A DNA stretch of 64,000 bases, from positions 1-64,000 of the forward strand of contig NZ_LLYY01000007.1 of NCBI RefSeq assembly GCF_001484965.1, in the 5' to 3' direction. The stretch comes from Shouchella shacheensis (lineage in GTDB: Bacteria; Bacillota; Bacilli; Bacillales; Bacillaceae_D). Below, one piece after another: positions 36,569 through 45,571 of this stretch (position 1 is its first letter; each line of letters starts with the position of its first letter). The notes under the pieces are model-generated. The model had not been told where the DNA came from, did not search any database, and saw nothing but the letters and a program-made list of their open reading frames with translations. The position numbers and the translations under genes were made by a program.

Positions 36569-37219
36569 GTGATTGAGCATAAGAGGCTTTATGAACAAGT
36601 GTTGGATAAATTAATGGATAACTATAAACAAGGATTGATTCAAATTGGCGATCGAATTCCGCCGGAAAGGAAATTAGCGGAAACGCTTGGCGTCTCTAGA
36701 GGAACACTTCGTGATGCGTTCCGTGTCCTCGAATCAATGGGGATCATTCAAACGATCCCTGGAGGCGGGCGTATCTTGAAGAAGGAGCTTTCGACTTCAA
36801 AGGATGTATCGACGAAGAACCAGGAAATTATTATGGAATTGAAGAAAGCCGCGGTTCTTGAGCTGATTGAAGCTAGAGAGATAATGGAGGTTCCGATGCT
36901 AGATCTTATTATAGACCGTGCATCAGAAAATGATATCGAACATATGAAGACGATTCTTAAAGAGAAAGATATTGATTATTTATTTCATGAGACTTTAGCT
37001 GCGCTAAGCGGCAACACTGTTCTTTTAAACTTTACGAAATTAAATCTTGATTTGATCCATCAGGCGCGTTCGATCACCTACGTTCGAAAAGAAAAATACG
37101 ATGAAGCCAATCGAGAGCATTGGGCTATTGTTGAGGCGGTCGAGCAACGTAATAAACAGCTTGCAAGAACGAAAATGATGGAGCATTTAGAGAACATTCG
37201 ACAACGGCTCTATCGCTAA
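36569..37219 (+). CDS. GntR/FadR-family transcriptional regulator
   Basis: 216 residues. N-terminal winged HTH (YEQVLDKLMDNYKQGLIQIG, PPERKLAETLGVSRGTLRDA, LESMGIIQTIPGGGR) followed by an all-helical FCD effector domain with metal-binding His in FHETLAALSGN and EHWAIVEAV. GTG 36569 follows GAAGGAGAGG. Probably controls the transporter and the CoA-dependent degradation genes in response to their carboxylate. Confidence 0.9.
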   Translation: MIEHKRLYEQVLDKLMDNYKQGLIQIGDRIPPERKLAETLGVSRGTLRDAFRVLESMGIIQTIPGGGRILKKELSTSKDVSTKNQEIIMELKKAAVLELIEAREIMEVPMLDLIIDRASENDIEHMKTILKEKDIDYLFHETLAALSGNTVLLNFTKLNLDLIHQARSITYVRKEKYDEANREHWAIVEAVEQRNKQLARTKMMEHLENIRQRLYR

Positions 37220-37229
37220 GGAGGTATTT

Positions 37230-38156
37230 ATGAGAATCACTCGCTCTCGTTTAATTATTCCAATCAATGTGAAAAAGTTTGTCAATAACTCTTATAAACG
37301 AAATGCTGACGCGATTGTACTGGATCTAGAAGATAGTATTCCTTATGATCAGAAAGAAATTGCTCGGGATCTCATCCGCTCAGCGGTTAAGCCAGCTGCC
37401 GCTGGAGGAAATCGGCTGTATATAAGAGTAAATGCCGAAAAAACTGTACAAAAAAAAGATATACACGCCTCTGTACTTCCTGAGGTACATGGGGTAATCC
37501 TGCCAAAAGTAGAAACGAGAGAAGACATCGGAATAGTTGACGAACAATTGGATCAACTAGATCCAGAACAAAGAATACAGATTAGCGTCCTGATCGAAAC
37601 GTCGAAAGGCATTCGCAATATTGATGCCATCCTTTCCGCCAGCACGCGAATCGAATCCGTATCATTAGGAGCAGAAGACCTCGCCTCTGAATTGAATTTA
37701 GGTAATGGTCCGCAGCGTGAAGAATTACTTCGCCATGTTCGTTACACGATGCTACTTTCCGCAAAAGCTCATCACGTTCAACCGCTGGCCTTGATGGGAA
37801 GCATTAGCAACTACAAAGATGTAGGCAAGGTGCGAGAGGCGGCTGTGAACGCCTATCAGCTTGGATTTGAAGGGAATAGCTGTATCCATCCAGGGCAAGT
37901 ACAAATTCTAAATGACAGCTTCTCTCCCGATAAAGAAACAGCGGAGGAAGCACAGCGTTTAATTGAAGTATTTGAAGAAAGTGTAGCGCAAGGTCGAGCG
38001 TCAATGGTGTTTAAAGACAAAATGATTGATTATCCACATTATGAACAAGCAAAGCAGCTAGTTGAGTTTCATAATGACATTATCGCCTTTGAAACTAAAA
38101 AAGCGGACGCCAGAAAACGTTGGGAGGAGATGCAGCATGAAGAAGGGTCCTCTTGA
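37230..38156 (+). CDS. CoA ester lyase (HpcH/HpaI, CitE-like)
   Basis: 308 residues. Motifs of the citrate-lyase-beta/malyl-CoA lyase family are present: SRLIIPINVKKFV, DAIVLDLEDSIPYDQK, RLYIRVN (substrate Arg), GVILPKVET, IETSKGIRN and SLGAEDLASEL (metal-binding acid). It likely splits a malyl-, citramalyl- or similar CoA ester into acetyl- or propionyl-CoA and an oxoacid. GGAGG precedes the ATG; its end overlaps the CoA transferase by 20 bases. Confidence 0.88.
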   Translation: MRITRSRLIIPINVKKFVNNSYKRNADAIVLDLEDSIPYDQKEIARDLIRSAVKPAAAGGNRLYIRVNAEKTVQKKDIHASVLPEVHGVILPKVETREDIGIVDEQLDQLDPEQRIQISVLIETSKGIRNIDAILSASTRIESVSLGAEDLASELNLGNGPQREELLRHVRYTMLLSAKAHHVQPLALMGSISNYKDVGKVREAAVNAYQLGFEGNSCIHPGQVQILNDSFSPDKETAEEAQRLIEVFEESVAQGRASMVFKDKMIDYPHYEQAKQLVEFHNDIIAFETKKADARKRWEEMQHEEGSS

Positions 38157-39336
38157 AGGGTTAAAAGTCTTAGACGCCGCTACGATGCTGGCAGGTCCTT
38201 GGGCTGGAACACATCTTGCTGACTTTGGAGCCGAGGTCGTCAAGGTGGAGCATCCGACCTATGGAGATCACGCCCGGAATTATGGCAAGAAGAAAGGTGG
38301 AGAATCAGTATATTGGAAGTCACTGAACCGAAACAAACGGACAATCACATTAAATATAAAGGAATCTGAAGGACAGCAGCTGTTATTGGAAATGCTTCCA
38401 GAGTTTGATGTGATGCTAGAGAACTTCCGACCAGGAACATTGGAGAAATGGGGAATCGGCTGGGATGTCCTCTCCAAGGCCAATCCTTCGTTAATTCTGC
38501 TGCGGACATCGGGTTATGGACAAAGCGGCCCTTATTCGCAAAATGGTGGGTTTGGCACCGTAGCAGAAGCTATGAGTGGATTTACATCCGTCAATGGCGA
38601 ACGGCGAGGCAAACCATTGCTGCCAGGGATTCCTCTTGCCGATGGAGTAAGCGGTGCATTCGGTGCACTTGGCATTATGATGGCAATTTATGAGCGGGAC
38701 CGTGATCCTGAACGAAAAGGACAATATATTGATATCTCTTTGTATGAACCATTAATGCGCTTCTTAGAGCCGCATCTTATGGCGTATGATCAACTCGGCA
38801 GTATTCCAGAGAAAATGGGTAATGGCAGTGTTCAAACAGCCCCCCGTAACGCATATGAGACGAAAGACGGAAATTGGGTTGCCTTATCTGGAAGCACCCA
38901 ATCCGTTGCGGCTAACGTGTTTAAAGCGATCGGGCAACCAGAACTCATTGAAGACGCACGCTTTGAAACCAATGAAGCCCGCTTAAAAAACGTTCAGGAA
39001 CTGGATGAGATCATTGGCGGATGGATTGCGGAAAGAAACTTGGATGAAGTCATGAAGACATTTAATCAGACCGGTGCAGTCGTAGGTCCGATGTACACGA
39101 TCGATCAAATGCGCGAAGATCCACATTTCATTCAACGGAGAACCTTTGTTGAAGTTGAAGACAACTTCTTTGGGAAAATGCAAATGCCGAATGTATTTGC
39201 CCATTTCTCAAAAACCCCAGGAAGAATCAACCATAGCGGTCAGACAAAAGGATCAGACAATGAAGCGTTTTATATTTCGGAGATGAAAGTCAGTAAAGAA
39301 CGTTATGAAGAGTTGAAAGAGAAGAATATAATTTAG
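38137..39336 (+). CDS. CaiB/BaiF family (class III) CoA transferase
   Basis: 399 residues from ATG 38137, which follows GGGAGGAG; the open frame back to 38062 is not used. Family motifs are LEGLKVLDAATMLAGPWAGT, DFGAEVVKVEHP, LNRNKRTITLNIK, ENFRPGTLEKWG and the catalytic Asp region in GIPLADGVSGAFGA. It activates the imported acid as CoA ester for the lyase encoded just upstream. Confidence 0.92.
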   Translation: MKKGPLEGLKVLDAATMLAGPWAGTHLADFGAEVVKVEHPTYGDHARNYGKKKGGESVYWKSLNRNKRTITLNIKESEGQQLLLEMLPEFDVMLENFRPGTLEKWGIGWDVLSKANPSLILLRTSGYGQSGPYSQNGGFGTVAEAMSGFTSVNGERRGKPLLPGIPLADGVSGAFGALGIMMAIYERDRDPERKGQYIDISLYEPLMRFLEPHLMAYDQLGSIPEKMGNGSVQTAPRNAYETKDGNWVALSGSTQSVAANVFKAIGQPELIEDARFETNEARLKNVQELDEIIGGWIAERNLDEVMKTFNQTGAVVGPMYTIDQMREDPHFIQRRTFVEVEDNFFGKMQMPNVFAHFSKTPGRINHSGQTKGSDNEAFYISEMKVSKERYEELKEKNII

Positions 39337-39355
39337 CAAGTATAGATAAGCGGAG

Positions 39356-39378
39356 CCCTCTTTACAGAGAGGGTCTTT
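39356..39378 (+). terminator. Terminator of the TRAP/CoA operon
   Basis: CCCTCT-TTACAG-AGAGGG followed by TCTTTTG, 20 bases after the CoA transferase stop. The following 39379-39670 contains one short frame (67 codons) without supporting features. Confidence 0.75.
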
Positions 39379-39672
39379 TGTCGAAGGGAAATTGTGTAAA
39401 ACTCTTAGAACCGTATGGAATTAAATATAAACAGATCCACAGTCTAAATAATGGCGATCATAACCAAAAGGTATTCACGGCCCGACTCATCAAAATCGCA
39501 GTCATTCGGTCAAGCAACTCCCTCGTCAAGTCACTGGGTTTCGTATTGTGTGTGGAAAAGTCTTACTTAAACAATAATTGATCCCCGCCTGCATCAAGGC
39601 AGGGACTAATTATTAACCATTACCACTTTTGCATAACATAATCCACTCAAGTTCTCCATCGCCAAGGCAAAC

Positions 39673-39718
39673 AAAAATCCCGCAAACACGCATAGGAATG
39701 CGGCTTTGCGGGATTTTT
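39673..39718. terminator. Bidirectional-type terminator hairpin
   Basis: AAAAATCCCGCAAA and TTTGCGGGATTTTT form a 14-bp stem with A- and T-rich ends, so it can work on both strands. It is about 100 bases past the end of the LysR gene and probably ends that transcript. Confidence 0.75.
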
Positions 39719-39821
39719 AGACACAGGTGGCGTGTAACTAGGTTTAAGGAAGGTCTTCTCTTTTTCCGGGTTGTGGGATACGATACCATAGTGAAGAAAT
39801 AGTGGGCAACAATTTTTAAAA

Positions 39822-40724
39822 TTACATTTTATTATTACGCAATAATTCGAGGAATTTTTCAGACGGAGATTTTAATATGGCTCCACGCTTATACACAACA
39901 TAAAAATGCCTAGAAAAGAACACGTTTGGTATTTTGTATGTTTTCAGTACTCCTAGTTTCAGTTCTTTATAAATGGAATTTTTTGAAATGATGGAAATAC
40001 CTAAACCTGATTCCACGGCTGATTTTATTCCCTCTGTACTCCCCAATTCTAATATAACATTTAAGTCATCCGTGCTTATACCGGATTCTGTTAAATACTG
40101 GTTCATTACAGCTCTTGTGCCGGAATCTTTTTCTCTTACAATCATAGGTGTCTTAACCAAATCATCTAGGCCAAGCTCCATTTTACCTCCATCAAAAAAC
40201 CCGTTTTTGGCGATGATAATTAATTCATCTTCCATAAAAGGTTCAAGGACTAATCCAGGGCTTTCAAGAGGAGCCTCAATTAATCCTATGTCCGCTACGT
40301 TATCATTAATCATGTTTAAAATTTGTGTACTGTTTACTATTGCCGCACTTAGTTCAATTAATGGGTATTTCTCTGTAAAGGTTTTCAATAAATTTGGTAG
40401 GATATTTTCTCCGATGGTAAGGCTGCAAGGGATAAATAAATCCCCATGCACCTTCCCTAATAAGTTGGCTATCTCTTTTTCTGCTTCTTCGCTAAGGTTA
40501 ATGATTTTTGTCGCATAGCGGTAAAGTATTTTTGCTGCGGGGGTTAATTCTACTTGTTTTGTGGTTCTTTCAAACAGTGTAGTGCTTAACGATTTTTCTA
40601 AAGATTTAATTTGGGACGTAATGGTTGGTTGAGAAAGGTATAGTTTTTTTGCTGTTTCAGAAAAGCTCTTCCTTTCGGCAACCGATACAAAAGTTTTCAA
40701 GTGTTCGTAATTCAATATACTCAC
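39822..40724 (-). CDS. LysR-family transcriptional regulator (CysL-like)
   Basis: 300 residues. N-terminal HTH (LKTFVSVAERKSFSETAKKL, SQPTITSQIKSLEKSL) and a LysR substrate domain with IGENILPNLLKTF, ADIGLIEAPLE and VESGLGISIISK. Divergent from the YeiH-type transporter across 360 bases. In bacilli such a pair (CysL/YwfK type) is linked to sulfur metabolism. It likely activates the transporter gene. Confidence 0.9.
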   Translation of the reverse strand: MSILNYEHLKTFVSVAERKSFSETAKKLYLSQPTITSQIKSLEKSLSTTLFERTTKQVELTPAAKILYRYATKIINLSEEAEKEIANLLGKVHGDLFIPCSLTIGENILPNLLKTFTEKYPLIELSAAIVNSTQILNMINDNVADIGLIEAPLESPGLVLEPFMEDELIIIAKNGFFDGGKMELGLDDLVKTPMIVREKDSGTRAVMNQYLTESGISTDDLNVILELGSTEGIKSAVESGLGISIISKNSIYKELKLGVLKTYKIPNVFFSRHFYVVYKRGAILKSPSEKFLELLRNNKM

Positions 40725-40982
40725 TTCTCCTTTTCAAATGACTCAACCCATTGAGCTATAACATGTAGCCTAAAAGAAGCCCTGTATGTATTGAATACTC
40801 AACAGATCAGAACAACTTGTTTCATTTTATTTGTTCTAAGTAAAGGTTGAACCAAACTACTCAAAAAAACTTGATGGAAAGCTTGTATTAGTTATCTAGA
40901 ACCTGTTTTAAGTTTATATGGCTTTTAAAAATCTGTCCAATATAGCGAAACTATGTAGCTGTCTGTAACAGTTGTCAAATAT

Positions 40983-40992
40983 GCTTATAAGC
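40983..40992. promoter_or_regulatory. Palindrome GCTTATAAGC in the LysR/YeiH divergent region
   Basis: A perfect 10-bp palindrome with a related half (CCTTATAAA) about 45 bases further on, upstream of the transporter gene. Two such sites suit a LysR tetramer. No other feature is seen in 40725-41085 apart from AT-rich promoter-like DNA. Confidence 0.4.
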
Positions 40993-41085
40993 CCTTTTAA
41001 TATTTTTTTAAATAATTTCTATTACATATCCTTATAAATTCTCCTTGGGTTTCTGTGCTATATTTTAAAAAGAGGGGAGGCCAAA

Positions 41086-42156
41086 ATGGAAAATCGAAAA
41101 ATCTCGGATAGGATAGACGAGGAATATTCTTTAGCGAGGCCAGAGAAAACAAAAAAAAATGAAGAACAGATGTCGTGGTTGCCTTGGGTTGGTGGCATTG
41201 CATTTACCTTCTTCATTGCATTGCTGGGGCTTGGCTTATCTGAAATATGGGAGTTTAATCGCATAGGTCCTCTTGCTTGTGCCATTATCATTGCGATAGT
41301 TTGCCGACAGATTTGGGACTATCCTGAGAAAATCCGTCCTGGTATAGAGTTTTCTGCTAAAAAGTTATTGCGCTTTGCCATAGTGTTATACGGATTACAA
41401 TTGAACATCAATGTCATTTTCAGCCAGGGTCTCCCGTTATTATTGGTCGGCACGGGAGTAATCGTCTTTGTTATGGTAACGATGATGCTCGTGGCGAAAT
41501 GGCTAAAAGCAGACTTTATATTATCTCTTTTGCTTGCGGTAGGTACAGCGGTTTGTGGTGCAGCAGCAATTGCAGCAGTATCCCCGATAATAAAGTCAAA
41601 AGAAGAGGACACGGCTATTGGAGTAGGAATCATCGCATTAGGGGGGACCATTTTTTCTTTATTATATACAGTTATTCGTCCTTTGCTGCCGATCTCCGCT
41701 CTAGATTATGGTGTTTGGTCGGGGATAAGCTTGCATGAAATCGCCCATGTTGCCTTGGCAGCTGCACCTGCTGGGGAAGATGCGTTAGCAATGGCATTAT
41801 TAGCTAAGTTAGGACGGGTGTTTTTATTAATCCCGTTGTGCTTTGTCTTAATGTACTGGATGAAGAAACGAAATAAGAGTGAAACGGAAAAGACCAAGGT
41901 TTCGTTTCCGTGGTTCCTGATTGGTTTCATCATCACCAGTATTTTGGGGAGCTACGTAATCGGAGAGTATATTCAAGTTCCGTCCTATGTTATTGATGGT
42001 ATTGTAGGCCTCTCGACTTTTATCTTGACGATGGCTATGGTGGGTCTTGGGCTGAATGTGAGTTTTAAAGCGATACGGGCAAGAGCTTCTCGTCCTTTAA
42101 TTGCTATGCTGATTACGTCAGTACTGTTGTCTGTTATATCATTTATTGTTGTGTAA
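41086..42156 (+). CDS. YeiH/YadS family putative sulfate/sulfonate-type exporter
   Basis: 356 residues: hydrophilic N-terminal 40 residues, then about ten membrane spans. Family features include GPLACAIIIAIVCRQIW, LRFAIVLYGLQLN, VGTAVCGAAAIAAVSPIIKS and GISLHEIAHVALAAAPAG. The family (UPF0324) is implicated in transport and sits under LysR control in many bacteria. AGAGGGGAGG precedes the ATG. Confidence 0.85.
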   Translation: MENRKISDRIDEEYSLARPEKTKKNEEQMSWLPWVGGIAFTFFIALLGLGLSEIWEFNRIGPLACAIIIAIVCRQIWDYPEKIRPGIEFSAKKLLRFAIVLYGLQLNINVIFSQGLPLLLVGTGVIVFVMVTMMLVAKWLKADFILSLLLAVGTAVCGAAAIAAVSPIIKSKEEDTAIGVGIIALGGTIFSLLYTVIRPLLPISALDYGVWSGISLHEIAHVALAAAPAGEDALAMALLAKLGRVFLLIPLCFVLMYWMKKRNKSETEKTKVSFPWFLIGFIITSILGSYVIGEYIQVPSYVIDGIVGLSTFILTMAMVGLGLNVSFKAIRARASRPLIAMLITSVLLSVISFIVV

Positions 42157-42269
42157 GATCCACTGGATTTGAGGGGTCCCTAGCTGTTCAGTATATATAT
42201 ATTAAAATTTTTGAAGAAAAGGATTAAAAATATCAATAACTGATATTTGGTATTGTTGTAAAAATTGTG

Positions 42270-42298
42270 TTGACTACCCTTTCACGTTATGCGATACT
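42270..42298 (+). promoter_or_regulatory. Promoter for the 42578-44211 unit
   Basis: TTGACT, 17 bases, GATACT with TG one base before the -10. It would give a leader of about 270 bases. A GAGGAGGT motif at 42340 is followed by stops, and no T-box or riboswitch signature could be recognised in the leader. Confidence 0.45.
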
Positions 42299-42577
42299 GT
42301 ACACCATTCAGAATCCACAAATTTATATCCTGAAAAGAGGAGGTATAACAAATAGAGACTGCTAGACAAGTTTCAGAAATGAGCTTATGATAATTGAATC
42401 TTGACTTGATGTTTAACGGCAATAATTGTAATCGCTGTCAAGTGTATGCATGTAATTGAATTAAACTTGGTTGAGATCGCTTGCAGTAACGTTAAAAGGA
42501 AAAGATATTTTTCTGGGAAGTAGGTCTTGGACCTTTAAGATAAATGTACATCAAATTATATTATAGGGGTTGATCAC

Positions 42578-43810
42578 ATGAAATACAGTTTTATCTCCAA
42601 TCTTTATTGTCCAAAGTGTGGGAATACGTTTAATACAAAGGAGCAACACCAATTGTGTACTTGTGGGGCCCCGTTACTTGTTAACTATGATCTAGAAGGT
42701 GTAAAGAAGAATCTTTCACCAGAAGATTTAAAGGAACGAACTAATACACTATGGAGATATCATGAATTACTTCCTGTAGAAGACGAAGATAACATGGTTT
42801 CTTTGGGCGAAGGAATGACTCCATTAGTTTCATTGCCACAGTTAGGGAAAGACATGTCTATGAAGAATTTACTTATGAAAGATGAAGGACTTATTCCTAC
42901 AGGTACATTTAAAGCCAGAGGAGCCGCTGTTGGCGTGTCTAAAGCAAAAGAGGTTGGGGTGAAGGAATTAGCCATGCCTACCAATGGAAATGCTGGAGCA
43001 GCTTGGGCGTTATATGCTTCTAGGGCAGGGTTACAATCAACAGTTGTAATGCCAGATGATGCTCCAAAAATTACTAGAAATGAAGTAGCTTCTTCTGGGG
43101 CCAATCTGTATTTAGTAAATGGACTGATTAGTGACGCGGGGAAGATTGTTGGCAAAGCAGTAAAAGACCACGATCTTTATGACGCCTCCACGTTGAAGGA
43201 ACCATATCGTATTGAAGGTAAAAAGACGATGGGCCTTGAAATTGCGGAACAATTAAATTGGAAGATGCCTGATGTGATTTTATATCCAACAGGTGGGGGA
43301 GTCGGTCTAATTGGGATTTATAAAGCACTAAATGAATTAAAGGAAATTGGCTGGGTCGTAGGAAAACTTCCTAGATTGGTGGCTGTTCAAGCAACTGGCT
43401 GTGCACCTATCGTGAAAGCGTGGGAAGAAGGAAAAAGTGATTCGGAGTTTTGGAATGAATCGGAGACACTTGCATTTGGGATCAATGTACCAAAAGCATT
43501 AGGCGATTTTCTTGTACTGGATGCTATTTATAAAACGGATGGTTGTGCGATTGCCATTGATGATGAGTCAATGGTTCAGGAGCAAGAAAAGGTTGCACGC
43601 TTGGAAGGTAGTTTTGTATGTCCTGAAGGGGCAGCAGCGTTCGTTGCTACTCGTAGATTACGGGAACAAGGGTGGATCCAAGAGGAGGAGACGGTAGTAG
43701 TTTTAAATACGGGAGCAGGAATTAAGTATCCTGATACCGTTCAAGTAAACCCAGAAATGTTAGAGAAAGACGATGTTATACGAAGAGTAGAAAACGTAAT
43801 AAATAAGTAA
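42578..43810 (+). CDS. PLP-dependent enzyme, threonine-synthase-like
   Basis: 410 residues. An N-terminal zinc ribbon (YCPKCGN and LCTCGAP) precedes a fold-II PLP domain with Lys in PTGTFKARGAA, the ring-binding loop TNGNAGAAWA and phosphate loop PTGGGVGLIG. Could be threonine synthase, but the partners (RidA, M20 amidohydrolase) and absence of hom/thrB suggest a lyase or ammonia-lyase role in amino-acid breakdown. GGGGTTGATCAC precedes ATG. Confidence 0.8.
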   Translation: MKYSFISNLYCPKCGNTFNTKEQHQLCTCGAPLLVNYDLEGVKKNLSPEDLKERTNTLWRYHELLPVEDEDNMVSLGEGMTPLVSLPQLGKDMSMKNLLMKDEGLIPTGTFKARGAAVGVSKAKEVGVKELAMPTNGNAGAAWALYASRAGLQSTVVMPDDAPKITRNEVASSGANLYLVNGLISDAGKIVGKAVKDHDLYDASTLKEPYRIEGKKTMGLEIAEQLNWKMPDVILYPTGGGVGLIGIYKALNELKEIGWVVGKLPRLVAVQATGCAPIVKAWEEGKSDSEFWNESETLAFGINVPKALGDFLVLDAIYKTDGCAIAIDDESMVQEQEKVARLEGSFVCPEGAAAFVATRRLREQGWIQEEETVVVLNTGAGIKYPDTVQVNPEMLEKDDVIRRVENVINK

Positions 43811-43836
43811 TTACTTTACTTTGAAGGGGTGTAAGA

Positions 43837-44211
43837 ATGCAAATTGTATCTACTAGTAAAGCACCTGCAGCTATTGGACCATACTCACAAGCCGTAAAAA
43901 CGAATAACCTTTTATTTATCTCGGGCCAGCTACCGATGGACCCCAACACGGGTAATCTTGTGGAGAACAGTATAACGTTACAGACAAAACAAGTGATGAA
44001 TAATATAAAAGCAATTCTTCAAGGAGAAGGACTAACGCTTGAGCAGGTAGTGAAGACCACGATATTTATTAATGATATGGATCAGTTTGGGCTTATCAAT
44101 GAGGAATATAGTCAGCATTTTGCAGAGCATAAACCTGCAAGAGCAACAGTTGAAGTTAGTCGTCTTCCAAAAGACGCCTTGGTAGAAATAGAAGCAATTG
44201 CAGCCTATTAA
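43837..44211 (+). CDS. RidA-family enamine/imine deaminase
   Basis: 124 residues, full length. Family motifs are APAAIGPYSQAVK, LFISGQLP, VVKTTIFINDM and the active-site Arg region KPARATVEVSRLPKDA. It hydrolyses reactive enamines released by PLP lyases, matching the PLP enzyme encoded 26 bases upstream. AAGGGGTG precedes ATG. Confidence 0.92.
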   Translation: MQIVSTSKAPAAIGPYSQAVKTNNLLFISGQLPMDPNTGNLVENSITLQTKQVMNNIKAILQGEGLTLEQVVKTTIFINDMDQFGLINEEYSQHFAEHKPARATVEVSRLPKDALVEIEAIAAY

Positions 44212-44218
44212 ACTAAAT

Positions 44219-44246
44219 AAAAAAATCTCATTCTGAGATTTTTTTA
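44219..44246 (+). terminator. Terminator after the RidA gene
   Basis: AAAAATCTCA-TTC-TGAGATTTTT followed by more T, 10 bases after the stop. Ends or attenuates the PLP-RidA transcript before the amidohydrolase gene. Confidence 0.85.
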
Positions 44247-44296
44247 AACAAAATAGAAAACGCTTTCAATAAAGTGTTTAGGAGGAGAGAATTAAA

Positions 44297-45559
44297 ATGG
44301 AAGAAGTTATACAACTACGTCGTGATTTACATCAGTATCCTGAGGTTGGATTCACAGAGTTTAGAACAGCAAGTAAAGTCGTTGAAATACTTCAATCTTT
44401 AGGATTTGAAGTGATTTATGGAAAAGATGCTTTAGATGCCGACTCCCGTAGAGGAGTTCCAACCGAAGAAGAACTAGATACGGCTTATCGAAGAGCGATT
44501 AAGGATGGGGCTAATACCGATATTCTGAAGGAGATGGAGGGAGGTCTAACAGCTGTCATTGGAACGTTAAAAGGAAGTAAACCAGGACCAACTATTGCCT
44601 TTCGGTTTGATATGGATGCATTACCTGTCCCGGAAACTTCTGAACATAACCATTTTCCAAAAGCAAATGATTTTCGATCCGAATATGAAGGGAATATGCA
44701 TGCGTGTGCGCACGATGCTCACACGTCAATTGGACTTGACTTTGCCAAGAAAATGGCAGATAGGGATTTTTCAGGAACACTAAAATTAATTTTTCAACCT
44801 GCTGAAGAAGGTGGACGGGGAGCATATTCTGTTGTAGAAAAAGGAATGGTTGATGATGTTGATAAAATCTATTGTTTTCATTTGGGTTTAGATGTCCCAC
44901 TAGGAGAAATTAGTGGCGGTTCGCAAGGGTGGCTAGCAACAACTAAGCTTTTGTCTCAATTTTATGGGGTTCCATCTCACTCAGGTGCCTCTCCTGAAAA
45001 AGGAAAAAATGCATTAGTAGGTGCAGCATCTGCATTGTTAAATATCCACAGTTTGCCTAGGCATAGTTCTGAACAAACCAGAGTCAATGTTGGGTTACTG
45101 GAAGGTGGAACAGCATTAAACATCGTCCCACATTATGCAAAATTGCTAATTGAAACTAGGTCAACCTCCTCTAGTGTAAATGCAGAACTTGAAGATCGGG
45201 TGAAAAAAATTATTCATCATTGTGCGGAAATGCACGGACTTGGATTTGAAACAGAAGTAATTGGAAGTGGAGTAACCTTTTCCTGTGATGAAGAACTGAT
45301 TAATGTTGTGAAGGAAGAGGCTGAACAGATTGAAGCATTTCATAATATTAAGGACTATAACAAAGGTGGAGGTAGTGAAGACGCTAGTTTTCTAATTAAT
45401 AGAGTGAAAGAAAATGGTGGAAAAGGGACTTACATGTTAGTTGGAACGACTATTCCTGCCCCTCATCACAACCAAGCTTTTGACATAGATGAAAAGGTCT
45501 TGGTGCCAACAGTTGCTCTTTTGAAAAGAATTGCCATTAGAGAGTTGAATAGTAATTAA
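44297..45559 (+). CDS. M20-family amidohydrolase (AbgA/p-aminobenzoyl-glutamate hydrolase-like)
   Basis: 420 residues, zinc peptidase fold. Motifs are RRDLHQYPEVGFTEF, FRFDMDALPV, HACAHDAHTSIGLDF and IFQPAEEGGRGA; the ACAHDxH and PAEEGG ligands are intact. The long insert near residues 50-80 is a feature of AbgA-like proteins. It hydrolyses an amide bond of an acyl amino acid. AGGAGGAGAG precedes ATG; 12 bases before the CapA gene. Confidence 0.88.
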   Translation: MEEVIQLRRDLHQYPEVGFTEFRTASKVVEILQSLGFEVIYGKDALDADSRRGVPTEEELDTAYRRAIKDGANTDILKEMEGGLTAVIGTLKGSKPGPTIAFRFDMDALPVPETSEHNHFPKANDFRSEYEGNMHACAHDAHTSIGLDFAKKMADRDFSGTLKLIFQPAEEGGRGAYSVVEKGMVDDVDKIYCFHLGLDVPLGEISGGSQGWLATTKLLSQFYGVPSHSGASPEKGKNALVGAASALLNIHSLPRHSSEQTRVNVGLLEGGTALNIVPHYAKLLIETRSTSSSVNAELEDRVKKIIHHCAEMHGLGFETEVIGSGVTFSCDEELINVVKEEAEQIEAFHNIKDYNKGGGSEDASFLINRVKENGGKGTYMLVGTTIPAPHHNQAFDIDEKVLVPTVALLKRIAIRELNSN

Positions 45560-45571
45560 GGAGTGTTCTTC

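Noticed and set aside
42299-42577. Riboswitch or T-box leader before the PLP gene
   Set aside because: The gap is long, but no T-box sequence, specifier stem or known riboswitch core could be recognised, and no terminator hairpin precedes the start.
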